Source of the DNA: Bacilli bacterium
GTDB taxonomy: Bacteria; Bacillota_I; Bacilli_A; RF39; UBA660
DNA length: 63,736 bases
Direction: 5' to 3'
Assembly: GCA_017936845.1 (NCBI GenBank)
Contig: JAGBES010000025.1
Coordinates: 1-63,736, forward strand
A program made the position numbers and the translations under genes. The notes beneath the pieces are model-generated. The model was not told the DNA's origin and did not search any database. It was given only the letters and a program-made list of their open reading frames with translations. This document shows, in pieces, positions 8,192 to 16,946 of this stretch. Every line of letters starts with the position of its first letter. Position 1 is the first letter of the stretch.

Positions 8192-9379
8192 ATGAAGTAT
8201 GATTTTAGAAAAATATTTGTGCTAATAAGTATTATATTTATAAGTTTTATGATAGGTTTTTATGGTACTAGACTTATTTATTATTATAAACAAGAAAATA
8301 GAAAAGATAATAAAAGTTATACACTTATAAAATATATAACAAAAGAAGAAAATCTATTAAATAGTACAATAGTAAAAGATAAAAATAACTACTATTTTCA
8401 TAAAAAAACAGAAAATAATTATTTATACTATAGCGGATTAATGTATAGAATACTATATTTAAATGATAAAAGTATTTATGCTATAACAGAAGAAGTAGTA
8501 ACAAATTTAAAATATGGTCAAGATGAAAATTATGATTCTTCAGATATAAAAGAATGGTTAAATAATGTATATAAGAAAAATTTAAATCAAGAATATATAA
8601 AAAATATAACATTGCTAGATAAAGATACATTTTATAAAATAGGAGAAGAAAAAAGCTATGTTATAGGTAATGATTTTTGGGTATTAGATAAAAATAAAGC
8701 TTTAGTAGTAGATGAAAATGGTAATTTAACAAAAACTAATAATTATAGTGATTTTTTAGGAGTAAAACCAGTAGTAGAAATAGATGGAACAAAAGATTAT
8801 ATAACTGGTGATGGAACAAAAGAAAATCCATATTTATTAGAGAACAAAAGTAATAATACTCTAAATGATATTTATGTAGGAGAATATATAAAATATAAAA
8901 ATATAGATTTAAGAGTAATAGAAAAGAATAATGATGGAATTAAAGTATTAAGTTTAAATAAATTAGATGAAAAATGTAGTTTTTCTAATTATACAAATAA
9001 ATATCAATTAAAATATAAAAGTGATCTAGGATATTACTTAAATAATACATATATTAAAAAATTAAATAAAAAGGATTTAATTCAAACAAATTGGTATATA
9101 GGTGAATATAAAACAACTTATAAAGAAACAGAAGATAAATATATAAATACATATATAGGCTTATTAAAAATAGGAGATTATTTTATAAATAGTATTCCAA
9201 ATAGTTATTTAATAACACCAAATAATAAAGATATCTATATAATAAATGATAAAAAAACATTATATACAAATAAAACAAATGAAAAACTTGATATATATCC
9301 TGTATTTACTTTAAATAAAAATTTAATTATAAAAAGTGGATCTGGATATAAAAATAATCCTTATATAGTAGGTGATTAA
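8192..9379 (+). CDS. Membrane-anchored surface protein with two related modules, unknown
   Basis: A 395-residue protein with one N-terminal membrane segment (residues 9-31) and a large outside part. The outside part seems to hold two related modules (about 60-215 and 225-395). Each ends in a similar strand: KPVVEIDGTKDYITGDGTKENPYLL and YPVFTLNKNLIIKSGSGYKNNPYIV, split here at the G-S/D-G-x-K-x-NPY motif. Similar endings occur in DUF6273-like surface proteins of gut Firmicutes, but I am not sure of the family. It is followed without a gap by the phosphodiester glycosidase gene, whose ATG abuts its TAA, so the two form an operon. Confidence 0.7.
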   Translation: MKYDFRKIFVLISIIFISFMIGFYGTRLIYYYKQENRKDNKSYTLIKYITKEENLLNSTIVKDKNNYYFHKKTENNYLYYSGLMYRILYLNDKSIYAITEEVVTNLKYGQDENYDSSDIKEWLNNVYKKNLNQEYIKNITLLDKDTFYKIGEEKSYVIGNDFWVLDKNKALVVDENGNLTKTNNYSDFLGVKPVVEIDGTKDYITGDGTKENPYLLENKSNNTLNDIYVGEYIKYKNIDLRVIEKNNDGIKVLSLNKLDEKCSFSNYTNKYQLKYKSDLGYYLNNTYIKKLNKKDLIQTNWYIGEYKTTYKETEDKYINTYIGLLKIGDYFINSIPNSYLITPNNKDIYIINDKKTLYTNKTNEKLDIYPVFTLNKNLIIKSGSGYKNNPYIVGD

Positions 9380-10411
9380 ATGAAAACAAGAATAAAAACA
9401 TGGGTTATATTAATATTTATAATACTAGATATAGGAGCTATATCTTGTCTTATTTTAGCTTATGGTCCAAATAAAAAATTTAAAAACTTTTTAGTAACAA
9501 CAGCTATGGCTACAATGAATCATAAATATTTAGCAAAAACAATATATAGTGAAAAAACTATAAATCAAGTATTAAAAGAAAATACAATAATAGAGTTAGA
9601 TGAATCAACCAATACAAATGCTATAAAAATAGGTACTTATGAAACAAAAAATTATGAATCAAAATACGAAGAGGAAATATTAAAAAAAGATGAAAATAAT
9701 AGTTTATATAAAATAATCAAACATAAAGAAAATGGAAAAACATTTTATATAACGGTAATATATGATCCATCAAAAATAAGTTTAGCTTTATCATCAAATC
9801 CAGGAGTAATAGGTGATACAATAAAAACAATAGCTAAAGATAATAATGCGATAATTGCTATAAATGCTAGCGGATTTGAAGATTATGGAGGAAATGGTAG
9901 TGGTGCTAGAGCAACAGGAGCAGTTATAAAAAATGGAAAATTAGTATGGAATGGTAAACCAAATAAATGGGGTGGAGGTTTAATAGGATTTAATAAAGAA
10001 CATAAATTAGTTTTAACAAAAGAAAGTCCTACCATAGCTATAAAAACAGGAATGGTAGATGCTGTAACATTTGGCCCATTTTTAATAGTTAATGGAAAAG
10101 AAGCAACTGTTTTAGGTAATGGTGGAACAGGTGTTCATCCAAGGACAATAATAGCTCAAAGACAAGATGGAATAGTATTATTTATAGTAATAGATGGAAA
10201 TGGTAATAAAACAGGATACCGTGGAGGCGTAAATTATAAAGAAATGATTGAATTACTAAATAACTATAAAGCATATAATGCCGCTAATTTAGATGGAGGA
10301 GCATCTAGTATATTAGTAGAAAATAATGAAATAATAAATAACCCAGTAGGATATTCTAATACAGGAGAAAGAAGACATCCTAATGCATGGATAGTAAAAA
10401 ATGAAGAATAA
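9380..10411 (+). CDS. Phosphodiester glycosidase family protein (NAGPA/DUF2233)
   Basis: A 343-residue protein with an N-terminal membrane anchor (about residues 7-30). The NAGPA domain spans about 125-340: INASGFEDYGG, GAVIKNGKLVWNG, FGPFLIVNGK, GTGVHPRTIIAQ and NLDGGASSILV are the family signatures. Family members remove sugar 1-phosphodiesters, such as GlcNAc from wall teichoic or exopolysaccharide links, at the outer face. The substrate cannot be read from sequence. It is co-transcribed with the surface protein before it, and a terminator follows. Confidence 0.88.
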   Translation: MKTRIKTWVILIFIILDIGAISCLILAYGPNKKFKNFLVTTAMATMNHKYLAKTIYSEKTINQVLKENTIIELDESTNTNAIKIGTYETKNYESKYEEEILKKDENNSLYKIIKHKENGKTFYITVIYDPSKISLALSSNPGVIGDTIKTIAKDNNAIIAINASGFEDYGGNGSGARATGAVIKNGKLVWNGKPNKWGGGLIGFNKEHKLVLTKESPTIAIKTGMVDAVTFGPFLIVNGKEATVLGNGGTGVHPRTIIAQRQDGIVLFIVIDGNGNKTGYRGGVNYKEMIELLNNYKAYNAANLDGGASSILVENNEIINNPVGYSNTGERRHPNAWIVKNEE

Positions 10412-10423
10412 TCTTCTTTTTTT
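10403..10423 (+). terminator. Intrinsic terminator
   Basis: GAAGA/TCTTC stem with T-run, overlapping the stop of the glycosidase gene. Confidence 0.75.
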
Positions 10424-10470
10424 GTTTAAAAAAAATATATATAAACATAATAACAAAGAAAGGAGAAAAT

Positions 10471-10692
10471 ATGGAAGAAAAATATAGGGAAGTACCAAAT
10501 ATAATATCAGGAAAAGATTTAGATTATTTAAGTGATATGTTTGAATGGAATTATGGATTATTAAAAAATACAAATGAAGCAGTAAATAAAGTTAATAATG
10601 AAGAAATTAAAAATATATTAATAAGAGCAATGGATATGTTCATAAATAATATAAATAATATATTAGGAATTTTAGGAGGTAAAAATGAATAA
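10471..10692 (+). CDS. Small protein paired with a CotF-like coat protein
   Basis: A 73-residue soluble protein, mostly helical, with KDLDYLSDMFEWNYGLLKNTNEA at its centre (about 15-37). AAAGGAG lies 6 bases before the ATG. It overlaps the following CotF-like gene by 8 bases. In Clostridia and Bacilli, coat_F proteins often come as such short-plus-long pairs, so a spore-coat role is likely but rests on context. I see no own diagnostic motif. Confidence 0.65.
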   Translation: MEEKYREVPNIISGKDLDYLSDMFEWNYGLLKNTNEAVNKVNNEEIKNILIRAMDMFINNINNILGILGGKNE

Positions 10693-10999
10693 TAAAATAA
10701 GTAATCCCAAAATAGAAGTTCCAAAAGGTATAATGTTAAATGATAAAGATTATATAACTTCATTATTGACAGGTCTAAAAAATTTAGAAAAGAACTATGT
10801 AGTAGCAATGACTGAAGCAAGTAACGAAAATTTATATCAAAAGTATAAAGAAATTTTCGACAATATAACTTCATTTCAAAGAACGGTATATGAATTAATG
10901 TTTCAGTTTGGATGGTATCAATTAGAAAAAGCTGAATCAAATAAAATAGAACAAAAATACCAAACGTTGTTAAAAGAATATCAAGATTTACAAATGTAA
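10685..10999 (+). CDS. CotF-like spore coat protein (Coat_F family)
   Basis: A 104-residue helical protein. The segment LNDKDYITSLLTGLKNLEKN, then YVVAMTEASNENLYQKYKEI and FDNITSFQRTVYELMFQFGWY, follows the Coat_F pattern of a DKD start, a helical pair and a final (M/Q)-x-x-(K/F)-GWY. Coat_F proteins are structural parts of the spore coat; some relatives also bind in vegetative cells. TTTTAGGAGG precedes the ATG inside the upstream gene. Confidence 0.8.
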   Translation: MNNKISNPKIEVPKGIMLNDKDYITSLLTGLKNLEKNYVVAMTEASNENLYQKYKEIFDNITSFQRTVYELMFQFGWYQLEKAESNKIEQKYQTLLKEYQDLQM

Positions 11000-11017
11000 A
11001 GACACTATGTCTTTTTT
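10998..11017 (+). terminator. Intrinsic terminator
   Basis: AAGACA/TGTCTT stem with a 3-base loop and T-run, after the coat gene pair. Confidence 0.8.
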
Positions 11018-11084
11018 ATTTTATAGAAATATTGTAAAAATAAGATTTAATATGTTATAATATTAGTATTAATGGAGTGATAAA

Positions 11085-11900
11085 ATGAAAAAAATAAAAT
11101 TTTTATTAGTAACATTATTTATAATGCTTACATGCTTTACTAGTATTAACTACGTAAAAGCAGATACGAATTCTACAGGAAATTATATAGGTAGCATTGA
11201 AAACTCTGATAAAAGTACTACAACAGATATTGTAGTATGTGGTAATTTAGGAGAGCCAGGTATACCAGCAGGTATTCCTAAATTAACAAGAGGATTATAT
11301 AATCTAGTAAAATATATTGTTCCAGTTGCAATAATCTTATTAGGAATGTTAGATTTTGTAAAAGCAGTAATGGCATCAAAAGAGCAAGATATGAAGGAAT
11401 ATCAAAATAAATTTATAAGAAGATTAATAGCTGGAGTAGCTATATTTCTTGTTTTAGCTATAGTGAATTTTGTATTAAGACAAGCAAAATTTTCAGATAG
11501 TGAAAGTATGCTAGGATGTTTAAGCTGTTTATCAACTACAGAATCAGCATGTTCTAAATATACATTAAGTGATGATGGAACATATATAGAAGTAGAAAAA
11601 ACATATGAAGAAAAACAATGTATGAGCATATTAAAAGAGAATGAATGTAATATGACATCTAAATGTACTTGGAATAGTAAATCAATTTCATGTGAATATA
11701 GTCCAAATAAACCAAGCTGCTCAGTTTTAGGCGTTGGTTCATGCAGTGAAAGATCAGATTGTAAATGGACTGGTTCAATTTGTGAGTATGATTATAGTAA
11801 AGTACCATGTTCTACTTTAAGTGTTAGTTCATGTAGTGAAAGATCAGATTGTAAATGGACAGGTTCACAATCTGGTGGAATTTGTATTTCAAAGGAGTAA
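11085..11900 (+). CDS. Secreted two-TM protein with cysteine-rich repeats (VirB2/TrbC-like core)
   Basis: A 271-residue exported protein. A signal peptide (1-26, ending VKADTN) is followed by two membrane segments (about 68-90 and 108-130) around a short basic loop, the layout of TrbC/VirB2 pilin-like proteins. From residue 145 on it becomes cysteine-rich. Three units repeat the spacing C-x7-C-x5-C-x-W; the last two share SCSERSDCKWTGS almost exactly. No secretion genes are nearby, so the pilin resemblance may only be topological. Cysteine repeats of this kind suggest a disulfide-bonded surface module. Function unknown. engB follows with its ribosome site overlapping the stop. Confidence 0.7.
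   Translation: MKKIKFLLVTLFIMLTCFTSINYVKADTNSTGNYIGSIENSDKSTTTDIVVCGNLGEPGIPAGIPKLTRGLYNLVKYIVPVAIILLGMLDFVKAVMASKEQDMKEYQNKFIRRLIAGVAIFLVLAIVNFVLRQAKFSDSESMLGCLSCLSTTESACSKYTLSDDGTYIEVEKTYEEKQCMSILKENECNMTSKCTWNSKSISCEYSPNKPSCSVLGVGSCSERSDCKWTGSICEYDYSKVPCSTLSVSSCSERSDCKWTGSQSGGICISKE
11733..11867 (+). repeat. Two direct repeats of about 45 bp inside the Cys-rich gene
   Basis: Units at 11733-11777 and 11823-11867 are 90 bases apart and share nearly all bases, including AGTGAAAGATCAGATTGTAA. They encode the SCSERSDCKWTGS repeat, so the last two modules arose by recent duplication. Confidence 0.85.
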
Positions 11901-11904
11901 AAAG

Positions 11905-12486
11905 ATGAAAATAACAAGTGTTGATTTAACAATTAGTGCTGTAAGAAGAAGCCAATACCCAACAGATAACAAACCAGAATTTTTATTAGTAGGAAGATCA
12001 AATGTAGGGAAAAGTAGCTTTATAAATACATTAATTAATAGAAAAAATTATGCAAGAACATCAGCTAATCCTGGAAAAACACAAACGATAAATTTTTATT
12101 TAGTAAATAATAGTTTTTATCTAGTAGATGCTCCAGGATATGGATTTGCAAATTTAAATAAAAGTAAAAAAAGAAAATTTGGATTAATGATGGAAGATTA
12201 TTTAACAAATAGAGAAAACTTAAAACAGGTATTTATGTTAATTGATTTTAGACATAAGCCATCAAGTGATGATATTATGATGTATGAATTTTTAAAATAT
12301 TATAAGATACCTGTTACAATAGTTGCAACTAAATCTGATAAAATAGGTATAACAAAACATCAAACTCAAAGAAATATGATATTAAATGATTTAGAATTAG
12401 TAGTAGGAGATGATTTTGTTGTATTTTCAAATGTAAATAAAGAAGGAAAAACAGAAATATATGACAAAATAGAAAGAATAATTTAA
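11905..12486 (+). CDS. engB: Ribosome biogenesis GTPase EngB/YsxC
   Basis: Essential GTPase that assists late assembly of the 50S subunit. It is 193 residues, the usual length. The G1 loop is GRSNVGKSSFIN (about 30-41), G3 is DAPGYGFA, and G4 is ATKSDKI. The N-terminal ISAVRRSQYP motif is typical. The ATG at 11905 is set by AAAGGAG overlapping the previous stop; an upstream in-frame start at 11821 lies inside the Cys-rich gene and would add 28 non-homologous residues. Confidence 0.95.
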   Translation: MKITSVDLTISAVRRSQYPTDNKPEFLLVGRSNVGKSSFINTLINRKNYARTSANPGKTQTINFYLVNNSFYLVDAPGYGFANLNKSKKRKFGLMMEDYLTNRENLKQVFMLIDFRHKPSSDDIMMYEFLKYYKIPVTIVATKSDKIGITKHQTQRNMILNDLELVVGDDFVVFSNVNKEGKTEIYDKIERII

Positions 12487-12514
12487 AAGAATTTATAACA
12501 AATTCTTTTTTTTT
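12487..12514 (+). terminator. Intrinsic terminator
   Basis: AAGAATTT/AAATTCTT stem with a long T-run after engB. Confidence 0.85.
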
Positions 12515-12537
12515 CATACAATAAATTAGGTGGTAAA

Positions 12538-13029
12538 ATGAAACTGATTCTTGAAAATGAAGATAATATAATACTAGCTATAAATAATGAAAATTTAGAT
12601 AATATAGATTTTAAGAATAATGAAGAAATAAAAGAATACTTTAGAAAAATATTTTTCAAAATAAAAGAAAGATATAAGATTTTATTAAATGGATTTTATT
12701 ATGTAAGAATATATAAAGATAAGTATTATGGAATATTTATAGAAATAGAAAAAAGTGAAATGGATTTTTATGACTATTATATTGATGAAATAGATATGCA
12801 TATAGAAATAGAGCAAAGTATATTTTTATATCAAATAAACGATATATATATTCCAAAAGAATTAAAGAAAAAAAATGATATTATTTTATACCAAAATAAT
12901 ATATATTTAAAAGTAAATAGAGAATTAAGTAATATAGAAAAAGGAAAATTAACAGAAATAAGCAATATTTTATACAAAAATGTAGATAAAATTTTAAAAT
13001 ATGGTAGAATATTAACAGTTAATAATTAA
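12538..13029 (+). CDS. Hypothetical protein, 163 residues
   Basis: A soluble acidic protein with no membrane segment or signal. Aromatic-rich central strands (GFYYVRIYKDKYYGIFIEIE) and a helical C-terminus are visible, but no motif I recognise. AGGTGG precedes the ATG. It sits between engB and der, two ribosome GTPases, after a terminator, so it may have its own promoter. Some low-GC Firmicutes carry a short YlmH- or YabA-like helper in such places, but nothing here supports that. Confidence 0.65.
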   Translation: MKLILENEDNIILAINNENLDNIDFKNNEEIKEYFRKIFFKIKERYKILLNGFYYVRIYKDKYYGIFIEIEKSEMDFYDYYIDEIDMHIEIEQSIFLYQINDIYIPKELKKKNDIILYQNNIYLKVNRELSNIEKGKLTEISNILYKNVDKILKYGRILTVNN

Positions 13030-13076
13030 CTTTTAAATCAAAATTTAATTTGGTATAATTAAAAAGAGGTGACTTT

Positions 13077-14399
13077 ATGAAAAAACCAGTAGTAGCACTA
13101 GTAGGAAGACCAAATGTAGGAAAAAGTACAATATTTAATAAAATAATAGGTCAAAAAATATCAATAATAGAAGATACTCCAGGTGTAACAAGAGATAGAA
13201 TTTATGGAAATGCAACATATAAAAACTATAAATTTCATTTAGTAGATACTGGAGGAATAGATTTAGAAGACAATAGTTTTAATGAAGAAATAAAAATGCA
13301 AGCTGAAATAGCTATAAATGAGTCAGATATTATTGTTTTTGTAGTAGATGGAAAAGAAGGAATAACAAGTAATGATTTAGTTGTAAAAGAAATGCTTCAA
13401 AAAACTAATAAAAAAGTAATAGTAGCCATTAATAAAATAGATAGTAAAGAATCAAAAGAACATTTATATGATTTCTATGAATTAGGTTTTAATGAATATG
13501 TAAATATAAGTGGAGAACAAAATATAGGAATAAGTGATTTGTTAGATAAAATATGCATTGATTTTAAAGAGATAGAAGATGATGATTATGATTCAAATAT
13601 AATCAAATTTTCTATTATTGGAAGACCAAACGTAGGAAAAAGTAGCTTAGTAAATGCTTTATTAAATGAGGACAGAGTAATAGTATCAAATGTAGCTGGA
13701 ACAACAAGGGATTCAGTAGATTTACCTTTAACATATCATAATCAAGAATTTGTTGTAATAGATACAGCAGGTATGAGAAAAAAAGGAAAAATATATGAAA
13801 ATATAGAAAGGTATAGTCTACTTCGTTCAATGAAAGCTATAGATAGGTCAGATGTTTGTGTAATAGTAATAAATGCAGAAGAAGGAATAATAGAACACGA
13901 CAAACATATAGCAGGATATGCTGTAGAATCAGGAAAAGCTGTAGTAATAGTAGTTAATAAATGGGATACAATAGAAAATAAAGATCAAGAAATGAAAAAA
14001 TGGAAACAATTAATAAAAGTAGAATTTGCTTTCTTAGATTATGCCCCAATAGTATTTTTATCAGCACTTACAAAAAAAAGAATTCATACATTAATGCCTG
14101 AAATAATTAAAGTTTATGAAAATAGTAAAAAAGAAATAAAAACAAGTGTTTTAAATGATGTAATAGAAGATGCATATCAATTAAATATTCCACCATCATA
14201 TAAAGGAAAAAGATTAAAAATTTATTTTTGTACACAAGTTGATACAAAACCACCAAAATTCAATATACAAGTAAATAGTAAAGGATTAGTTCATTTTTCA
14301 TATAAAAGATATTTAGAAAATAAAATAAGAGAATCATTCGATTTTGAAGGAACACCAATAATATTACAATTTAAAAATAAAGGTGAACAAGAATTATAG
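13077..14399 (+). CDS. der: Ribosome assembly GTPase Der (EngA)
   Basis: Double GTPase for 50S subunit maturation. At 440 residues it has the usual length and layout: GTPase 1 ([11 protein letters not shown] at 10-20, DTGGI, NKID), GTPase 2 ([11 protein letters not shown] near 182, DTAGM, NKWD), and a C-terminal KH-like domain ending in STP-like [21 protein letters not shown] sets the ATG. An upstream TATAAT near 13055 could be its -10 box. Confidence 0.97.
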   Translation: MKKPVVALVGRPNVGKSTIFNKIIGQKISIIEDTPGVTRDRIYGNATYKNYKFHLVDTGGIDLEDNSFNEEIKMQAEIAINESDIIVFVVDGKEGITSNDLVVKEMLQKTNKKVIVAINKIDSKESKEHLYDFYELGFNEYVNISGEQNIGISDLLDKICIDFKEIEDDDYDSNIIKFSIIGRPNVGKSSLVNALLNEDRVIVSNVAGTTRDSVDLPLTYHNQEFVVIDTAGMRKKGKIYENIERYSLLRSMKAIDRSDVCVIVINAEEGIIEHDKHIAGYAVESGKAVVIVVNKWDTIENKDQEMKKWKQLIKVEFAFLDYAPIVFLSALTKKRIHTLMPEIIKVYENSKKEIKTSVLNDVIEDAYQLNIPPSYKGKRLKIYFCTQVDTKPPKFNIQVNSKGLVHFSYKRYLENKIRESFDFEGTPIILQFKNKGEQEL

Positions 14400-14428
14400 A
14401 AGTAGCTTGAAGAATAAAATATATTAAA

Positions 14429-14463
14429 AACAAAAGGTTATTTTTTTAATCTTTTGTTTTTTT
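14429..14463. terminator. Bidirectional terminator between der and divIC
   Basis: ACAAAAG/CTTTTGT stem with a T-run on the plus strand and an A-run on the other side, serving the two converging genes. Confidence 0.7.
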
Positions 14464-14902
14464 TCTTCTTTTCTTTTTTACTTTTTTTGCTTTTAATTAA
14501 TATATATATAAGAATTATAACTATTATTCCTATGCATATTACTATTATAGATAAGTCTTTTTTACTAAAAATAAATTTTTTTTCTTCTTCTACCTCTTTA
14601 TCTTTTTCATATTTTTGGATTATTATCTCATCATCTTTTGAATAGCTGTAGGTTTCTCTAGCATATTTTGCTAAATATTCTGGATCTTTTAATTTTTCCA
14701 TATCTGTTGATAAATTTTTTTCTTCTTTTTGTAATTCATATAGTTTATTTGATAATTGTTTTTCTTCATGTTTTAATGAATATATTTTATATATATAATA
14801 TCCTGAACTGAATATAAAATAAAAAATTATTATTATTGAAATCGTTCCAAAGAAAGCAAGTCTTCTTTTTGAAGTTTTACTTATTCTTTTCTTTTTAGAC
14901 AT
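14438..14902 (-). CDS. divIC: Septum formation initiator DivIC/FtsB family
   Basis: Bitopic division protein that works with FtsL and DivIB to recruit septal wall synthesis. The basic N-terminus (KKKRISKTSKRRLAF) is followed by a membrane segment (about 18-38) and a coiled coil (40-70) ending in KDPEYLAKYARETY, the FtsB/DivIC signature. Unlike the usual about 100-residue form, it has an extra acidic linker, a second membrane segment (about 115-136) and a Lys-rich tail. It is last in the yabP-yabQ-divIC order known from Bacillus. Confidence 0.85.
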   Translation of the reverse strand: MSKKKRISKTSKRRLAFFGTISIIIIFYFIFSSGYYIYKIYSLKHEEKQLSNKLYELQKEEKNLSTDMEKLKDPEYLAKYARETYSYSKDDEIIIQKYEKDKEVEEEKKFIFSKKDLSIIVICIGIIVIILIYILIKSKKSKKEKKKKNKRLKK

Positions 14903-14930
14903 ATAATCACCTACTATTAAGGTGATTATA

Positions 14931-15227
14931 TCATTTTTTAATTTTTAATGCAATCTTCTTAATTTTTTTATTTATGACAAAGTTTTCCATTATATAACCA
15001 GTTATTATCGAAAAAATACAATAAATGTGTACTATTCCATTATTTATTTTTAAAAGTATATAAAAATATAGTAAGGAGTTAAATATTATAAATAAAAAAG
15101 TTCCTATTATCTTTTTAAATTTATTTTCATTATAAATTATTTTATAATTAATATTTAATAAAAAAGAAAAGAATATTCCATATAAAAAAGAAACTATTAA
15201 AGATATTATTTGTAATTTTAGTGTCAT
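14931..15227 (-). CDS. yabQ: Spore cortex biosynthesis protein YabQ
   Basis: A 98-residue protein with three or four hydrophobic segments. The N-terminal MTLKLQIISLIVSFLYGIFFS and the YFYILLKINNGIVHIYCI stretch match YabQ, a mother-cell membrane protein required for cortex formation. Its start overlaps the yabP stop as ATGA, giving coupled translation. Slightly short compared with Bacillus YabQ. Confidence 0.85.
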   Translation of the reverse strand: MTLKLQIISLIVSFLYGIFFSFLLNINYKIIYNENKFKKIIGTFLFIIFNSLLYFYILLKINNGIVHIYCIFSIITGYIMENFVINKKIKKIALKIKK

Positions 15228-15511
15228 TTAAATAATTTACCTATGAAAGAATCTTCTTTTTCTTTTTTACCTGTATTTTCCATATAATTTAAACTATTTA
15301 TTCTTCCTTTTATAGATACATTTCCTTGATATGTATCTAGTTTAATTATTTCTAATTCATTTCCTTTAATTACTATATATCCCATGTTAGTTTCTAATAA
15401 AAATTCTTCATCATCAAAACTATCTATTTTTTTTACTCCAGTTATAACAATATTTTTTCTTTCATTTATTGTAATATTATGATTTCCTACATTTATTATA
15501 TCCTTGTCCAT
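15224..15511 (-). CDS. yabP: Sporulation protein YabP
   Basis: A 95-residue soluble protein with NITINERKNIVITGVKKIDSF and the later LLETNMGYIVIKGNELEI pattern of the YabP/YqfC family, which is made in the mother cell. It stops at TGA, overlapping yabQ. A SigE-like promoter lies 16 bases upstream of the start. Confidence 0.9.
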   Translation of the reverse strand: MDKDIINVGNHNITINERKNIVITGVKKIDSFDDEEFLLETNMGYIVIKGNELEIIKLDTYQGNVSIKGRINSLNYMENTGKKEKEDSFIGKLFK

Positions 15512-15526
15512 ATTATCACCTAATAG

Positions 15527-15554
15527 ATTATATGCTTGAATTTAAATTTTATAC
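15527..15554 (-). promoter_or_regulatory. Probable SigE-like promoter of yabP-yabQ
   Basis: On the minus strand GTATAAA, 13 bases, CATATAAT. This fits the Bacillus SigE pattern, and yabP is SigE-controlled in B. subtilis. The site lies between the spoVG terminator and yabP. Confidence 0.45.
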
Positions 15555-15575
15555 AAAAAAAACGCTTAAGCGTTT
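15553..15575 (-). terminator. Terminator of spoVG
   Basis: Palindrome AAACGCTTAAGCGTTT followed on the minus strand by T7; it includes the spoVG stop codon. Confidence 0.9.
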
Positions 15576-15829
15576 AATTCTTTATTATATGCTTCTAATA
15601 TAGCATCTTCAAACATTTTTCTACATTCTGGTGTAATAGGATGTGCTATATCACGATATTCACCACTAGCTGTTTTACGACTTGGCATAGCAATAAATAA
15701 TCCTTTATCTCCTTCAATAATTCTAATATCATGGATTGCAAAACAATCATCTAATAATATTGAAGCAATTCCTTTCATTCTTGAATCTTCTTTTTCAGTT
15801 ATACGAACGTTTACAGATGTTATTTTCAT
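15566..15829 (-). CDS. spoVG: Septation regulator and RNA/DNA-binding protein SpoVG
   Basis: An 87-residue protein that is highly conserved in Firmicutes and affects asymmetric septation and gene expression. Diagnostic segments are MKITSVNVRI at the start, FAIHDIRIIEG, GLFIAMPSRK and ITPECRKMFEDAI. GGAGGG lies before the ATG. A TTGATT-17-TAAAAT promoter is upstream. Confidence 0.97.
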   Translation of the reverse strand: MKITSVNVRITEKEDSRMKGIASILLDDCFAIHDIRIIEGDKGLFIAMPSRKTASGEYRDIAHPITPECRKMFEDAILEAYNKELNA

Positions 15830-15859
15830 ATTTTTCCCTCCAGTACTGTTAACAATTTT

Positions 15860-15888
15860 ATTTTAACCTATATTTTCAATAAAATCAA
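15860..15888 (-). promoter_or_regulatory. Promoter of spoVG
   Basis: On the minus strand TTGATT, 17 bases, TAAAAT, ending about 30 bases before the start codon. It reads as SigA-type; B. subtilis uses SigH for this gene, which I could not recognise here. Confidence 0.5.
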
Positions 15889-15902
15889 TATTTTTAATAA
15901 AT

Positions 15903-16115
15903 TTAGTAGTTAATTTTAATTGTTTTTGTTATTATATCTGAATAAGAAAAAGATTTTAATTCATTATTATTAAGTTTTACTATAAATACATGTTTATATA
16001 GTTCTTTTATAGTTACATCATATTCTTCAAATTTATTTCTACCTAAATTACATTTAATAATAGCTGTACTTCCTATATGTTTATTTAAATCTTGTTTTAT
16101 TTTTTCGATAGTCAT
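15903..16115 (-). CDS. veg: Veg protein
   Basis: A 70-residue protein of the Veg (DUF1021) family. The start MTIEKIKQDLNKHIGSTAII and the ending LKSFSYSDIITKTIKI are typical. In B. subtilis Veg is abundant and stimulates biofilm formation. It lies 11 bases after yabG, as in Bacillus. Confidence 0.92.
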   Translation of the reverse strand: MTIEKIKQDLNKHIGSTAIIKCNLGRNKFEEYDVTIKELYKHVFIVKLNNNELKSFSYSDIITKTIKINY

Positions 16116-16126
16116 TAAATTCCCCC

Positions 16127-16903
16127 TTATCTTGGATAGCCTATATGCATAGTTCCTTTAGTAATTATTCCACCTATTCCTTCTGAACCATATTTAGTAT
16201 TTTCAAGTATATCCTTAATATCTATATCATATGCTATATCTGATAAACTCATTTTTGTTGCAACTATAGCAGGATCTAATGCATGAATATTAACCCTTTT
16301 AGGACTAGATGCAAAATTTGCTCCTGCTTTTATTAATTCTTCATAATCAGACTGACAACCACCAGCTATTATAACTAGTTTTTCATGGCTTTTTTCAAAT
16401 TTTCTGGCTTCCAATACAGCTTGTTTAAAATATTTACTGTTTTTATAACAATTTATATTTCTTTCATCTTTTCTTTTTTTATAATAAGCATCATGACCAG
16501 TTATTACTATAATATCTGGATTATATTCATTAAGAAGATCAATTATTCTATTAGGCATATTTTCCTCTTTTTCAAGTATACCAGCTGCCCATATGTTTGA
16601 ATTTTCATAATATTTTAAGCATCGATTTAAATATTCTTCATCAGCATCTATATGTAGTATTTTTCCTGGTAAATAAAAATAATCATTTCTATCTAATTTA
16701 TTAGGCTTTATTTTTCCTAAAAATTCTTCATCTCGATCTATATCTTCATCTTGTAATTTTAAATCGTTTTTTAAACTATCTGCACATAATCTTATATTAA
16801 GACCTTGTAAATAACATGTATCATTTTCTATTTTAACTATTTTAAATAATGTATCATTATTATAAGAATTTCTTGTTACAATATCACCAATTTTAAAATC
16901 CAT
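16127..16903 (-). CDS. yabG: Sporulation-specific protease YabG
   Basis: A 258-residue cysteine-type protease that processes coat proteins (and the germinant receptor precursors CspBA in C. difficile). The N-terminus has the KOW-like barrel (FKIGDIVTRNSY), and the core has VLHIDADEEYLNRCLKYY, PDIIVITGHDAY and the region GGCQSDYEELIKAGANFASSP with the conserved Cys. Family members are about 290 residues, so this is a little short. A SigE/SigK-like promoter is visible upstream. Confidence 0.95.
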   Translation of the reverse strand: MDFKIGDIVTRNSYNNDTLFKIVKIENDTCYLQGLNIRLCADSLKNDLKLQDEDIDRDEEFLGKIKPNKLDRNDYFYLPGKILHIDADEEYLNRCLKYYENSNIWAAGILEKEENMPNRIIDLLNEYNPDIIVITGHDAYYKKRKDERNINCYKNSKYFKQAVLEARKFEKSHEKLVIIAGGCQSDYEELIKAGANFASSPKRVNIHALDPAIVATKMSLSDIAYDIDIKDILENTKYGSEGIGGIITKGTMHIGYPR

Positions 16904-16917
16904 AATATCACCATTTA

Positions 16918-16946
16918 AGTATATGATTTTAAAAAAATAGATATGA
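16918..16946 (-). promoter_or_regulatory. Possible SigE/SigK-like promoter of yabG
   Basis: On the minus strand TCATATC, 14 bases, CATATACT, placed 15 bases before the start codon. It resembles the mother-cell sigma consensus; yabG is a mother-cell gene in Bacillus. Confidence 0.4.

Noticed and set aside
11821-11904. Upstream extension of engB to 11821
   Set aside because: It lies inside the Cys-rich gene's repeat, has no ribosome site and adds residues not in the EngB family.
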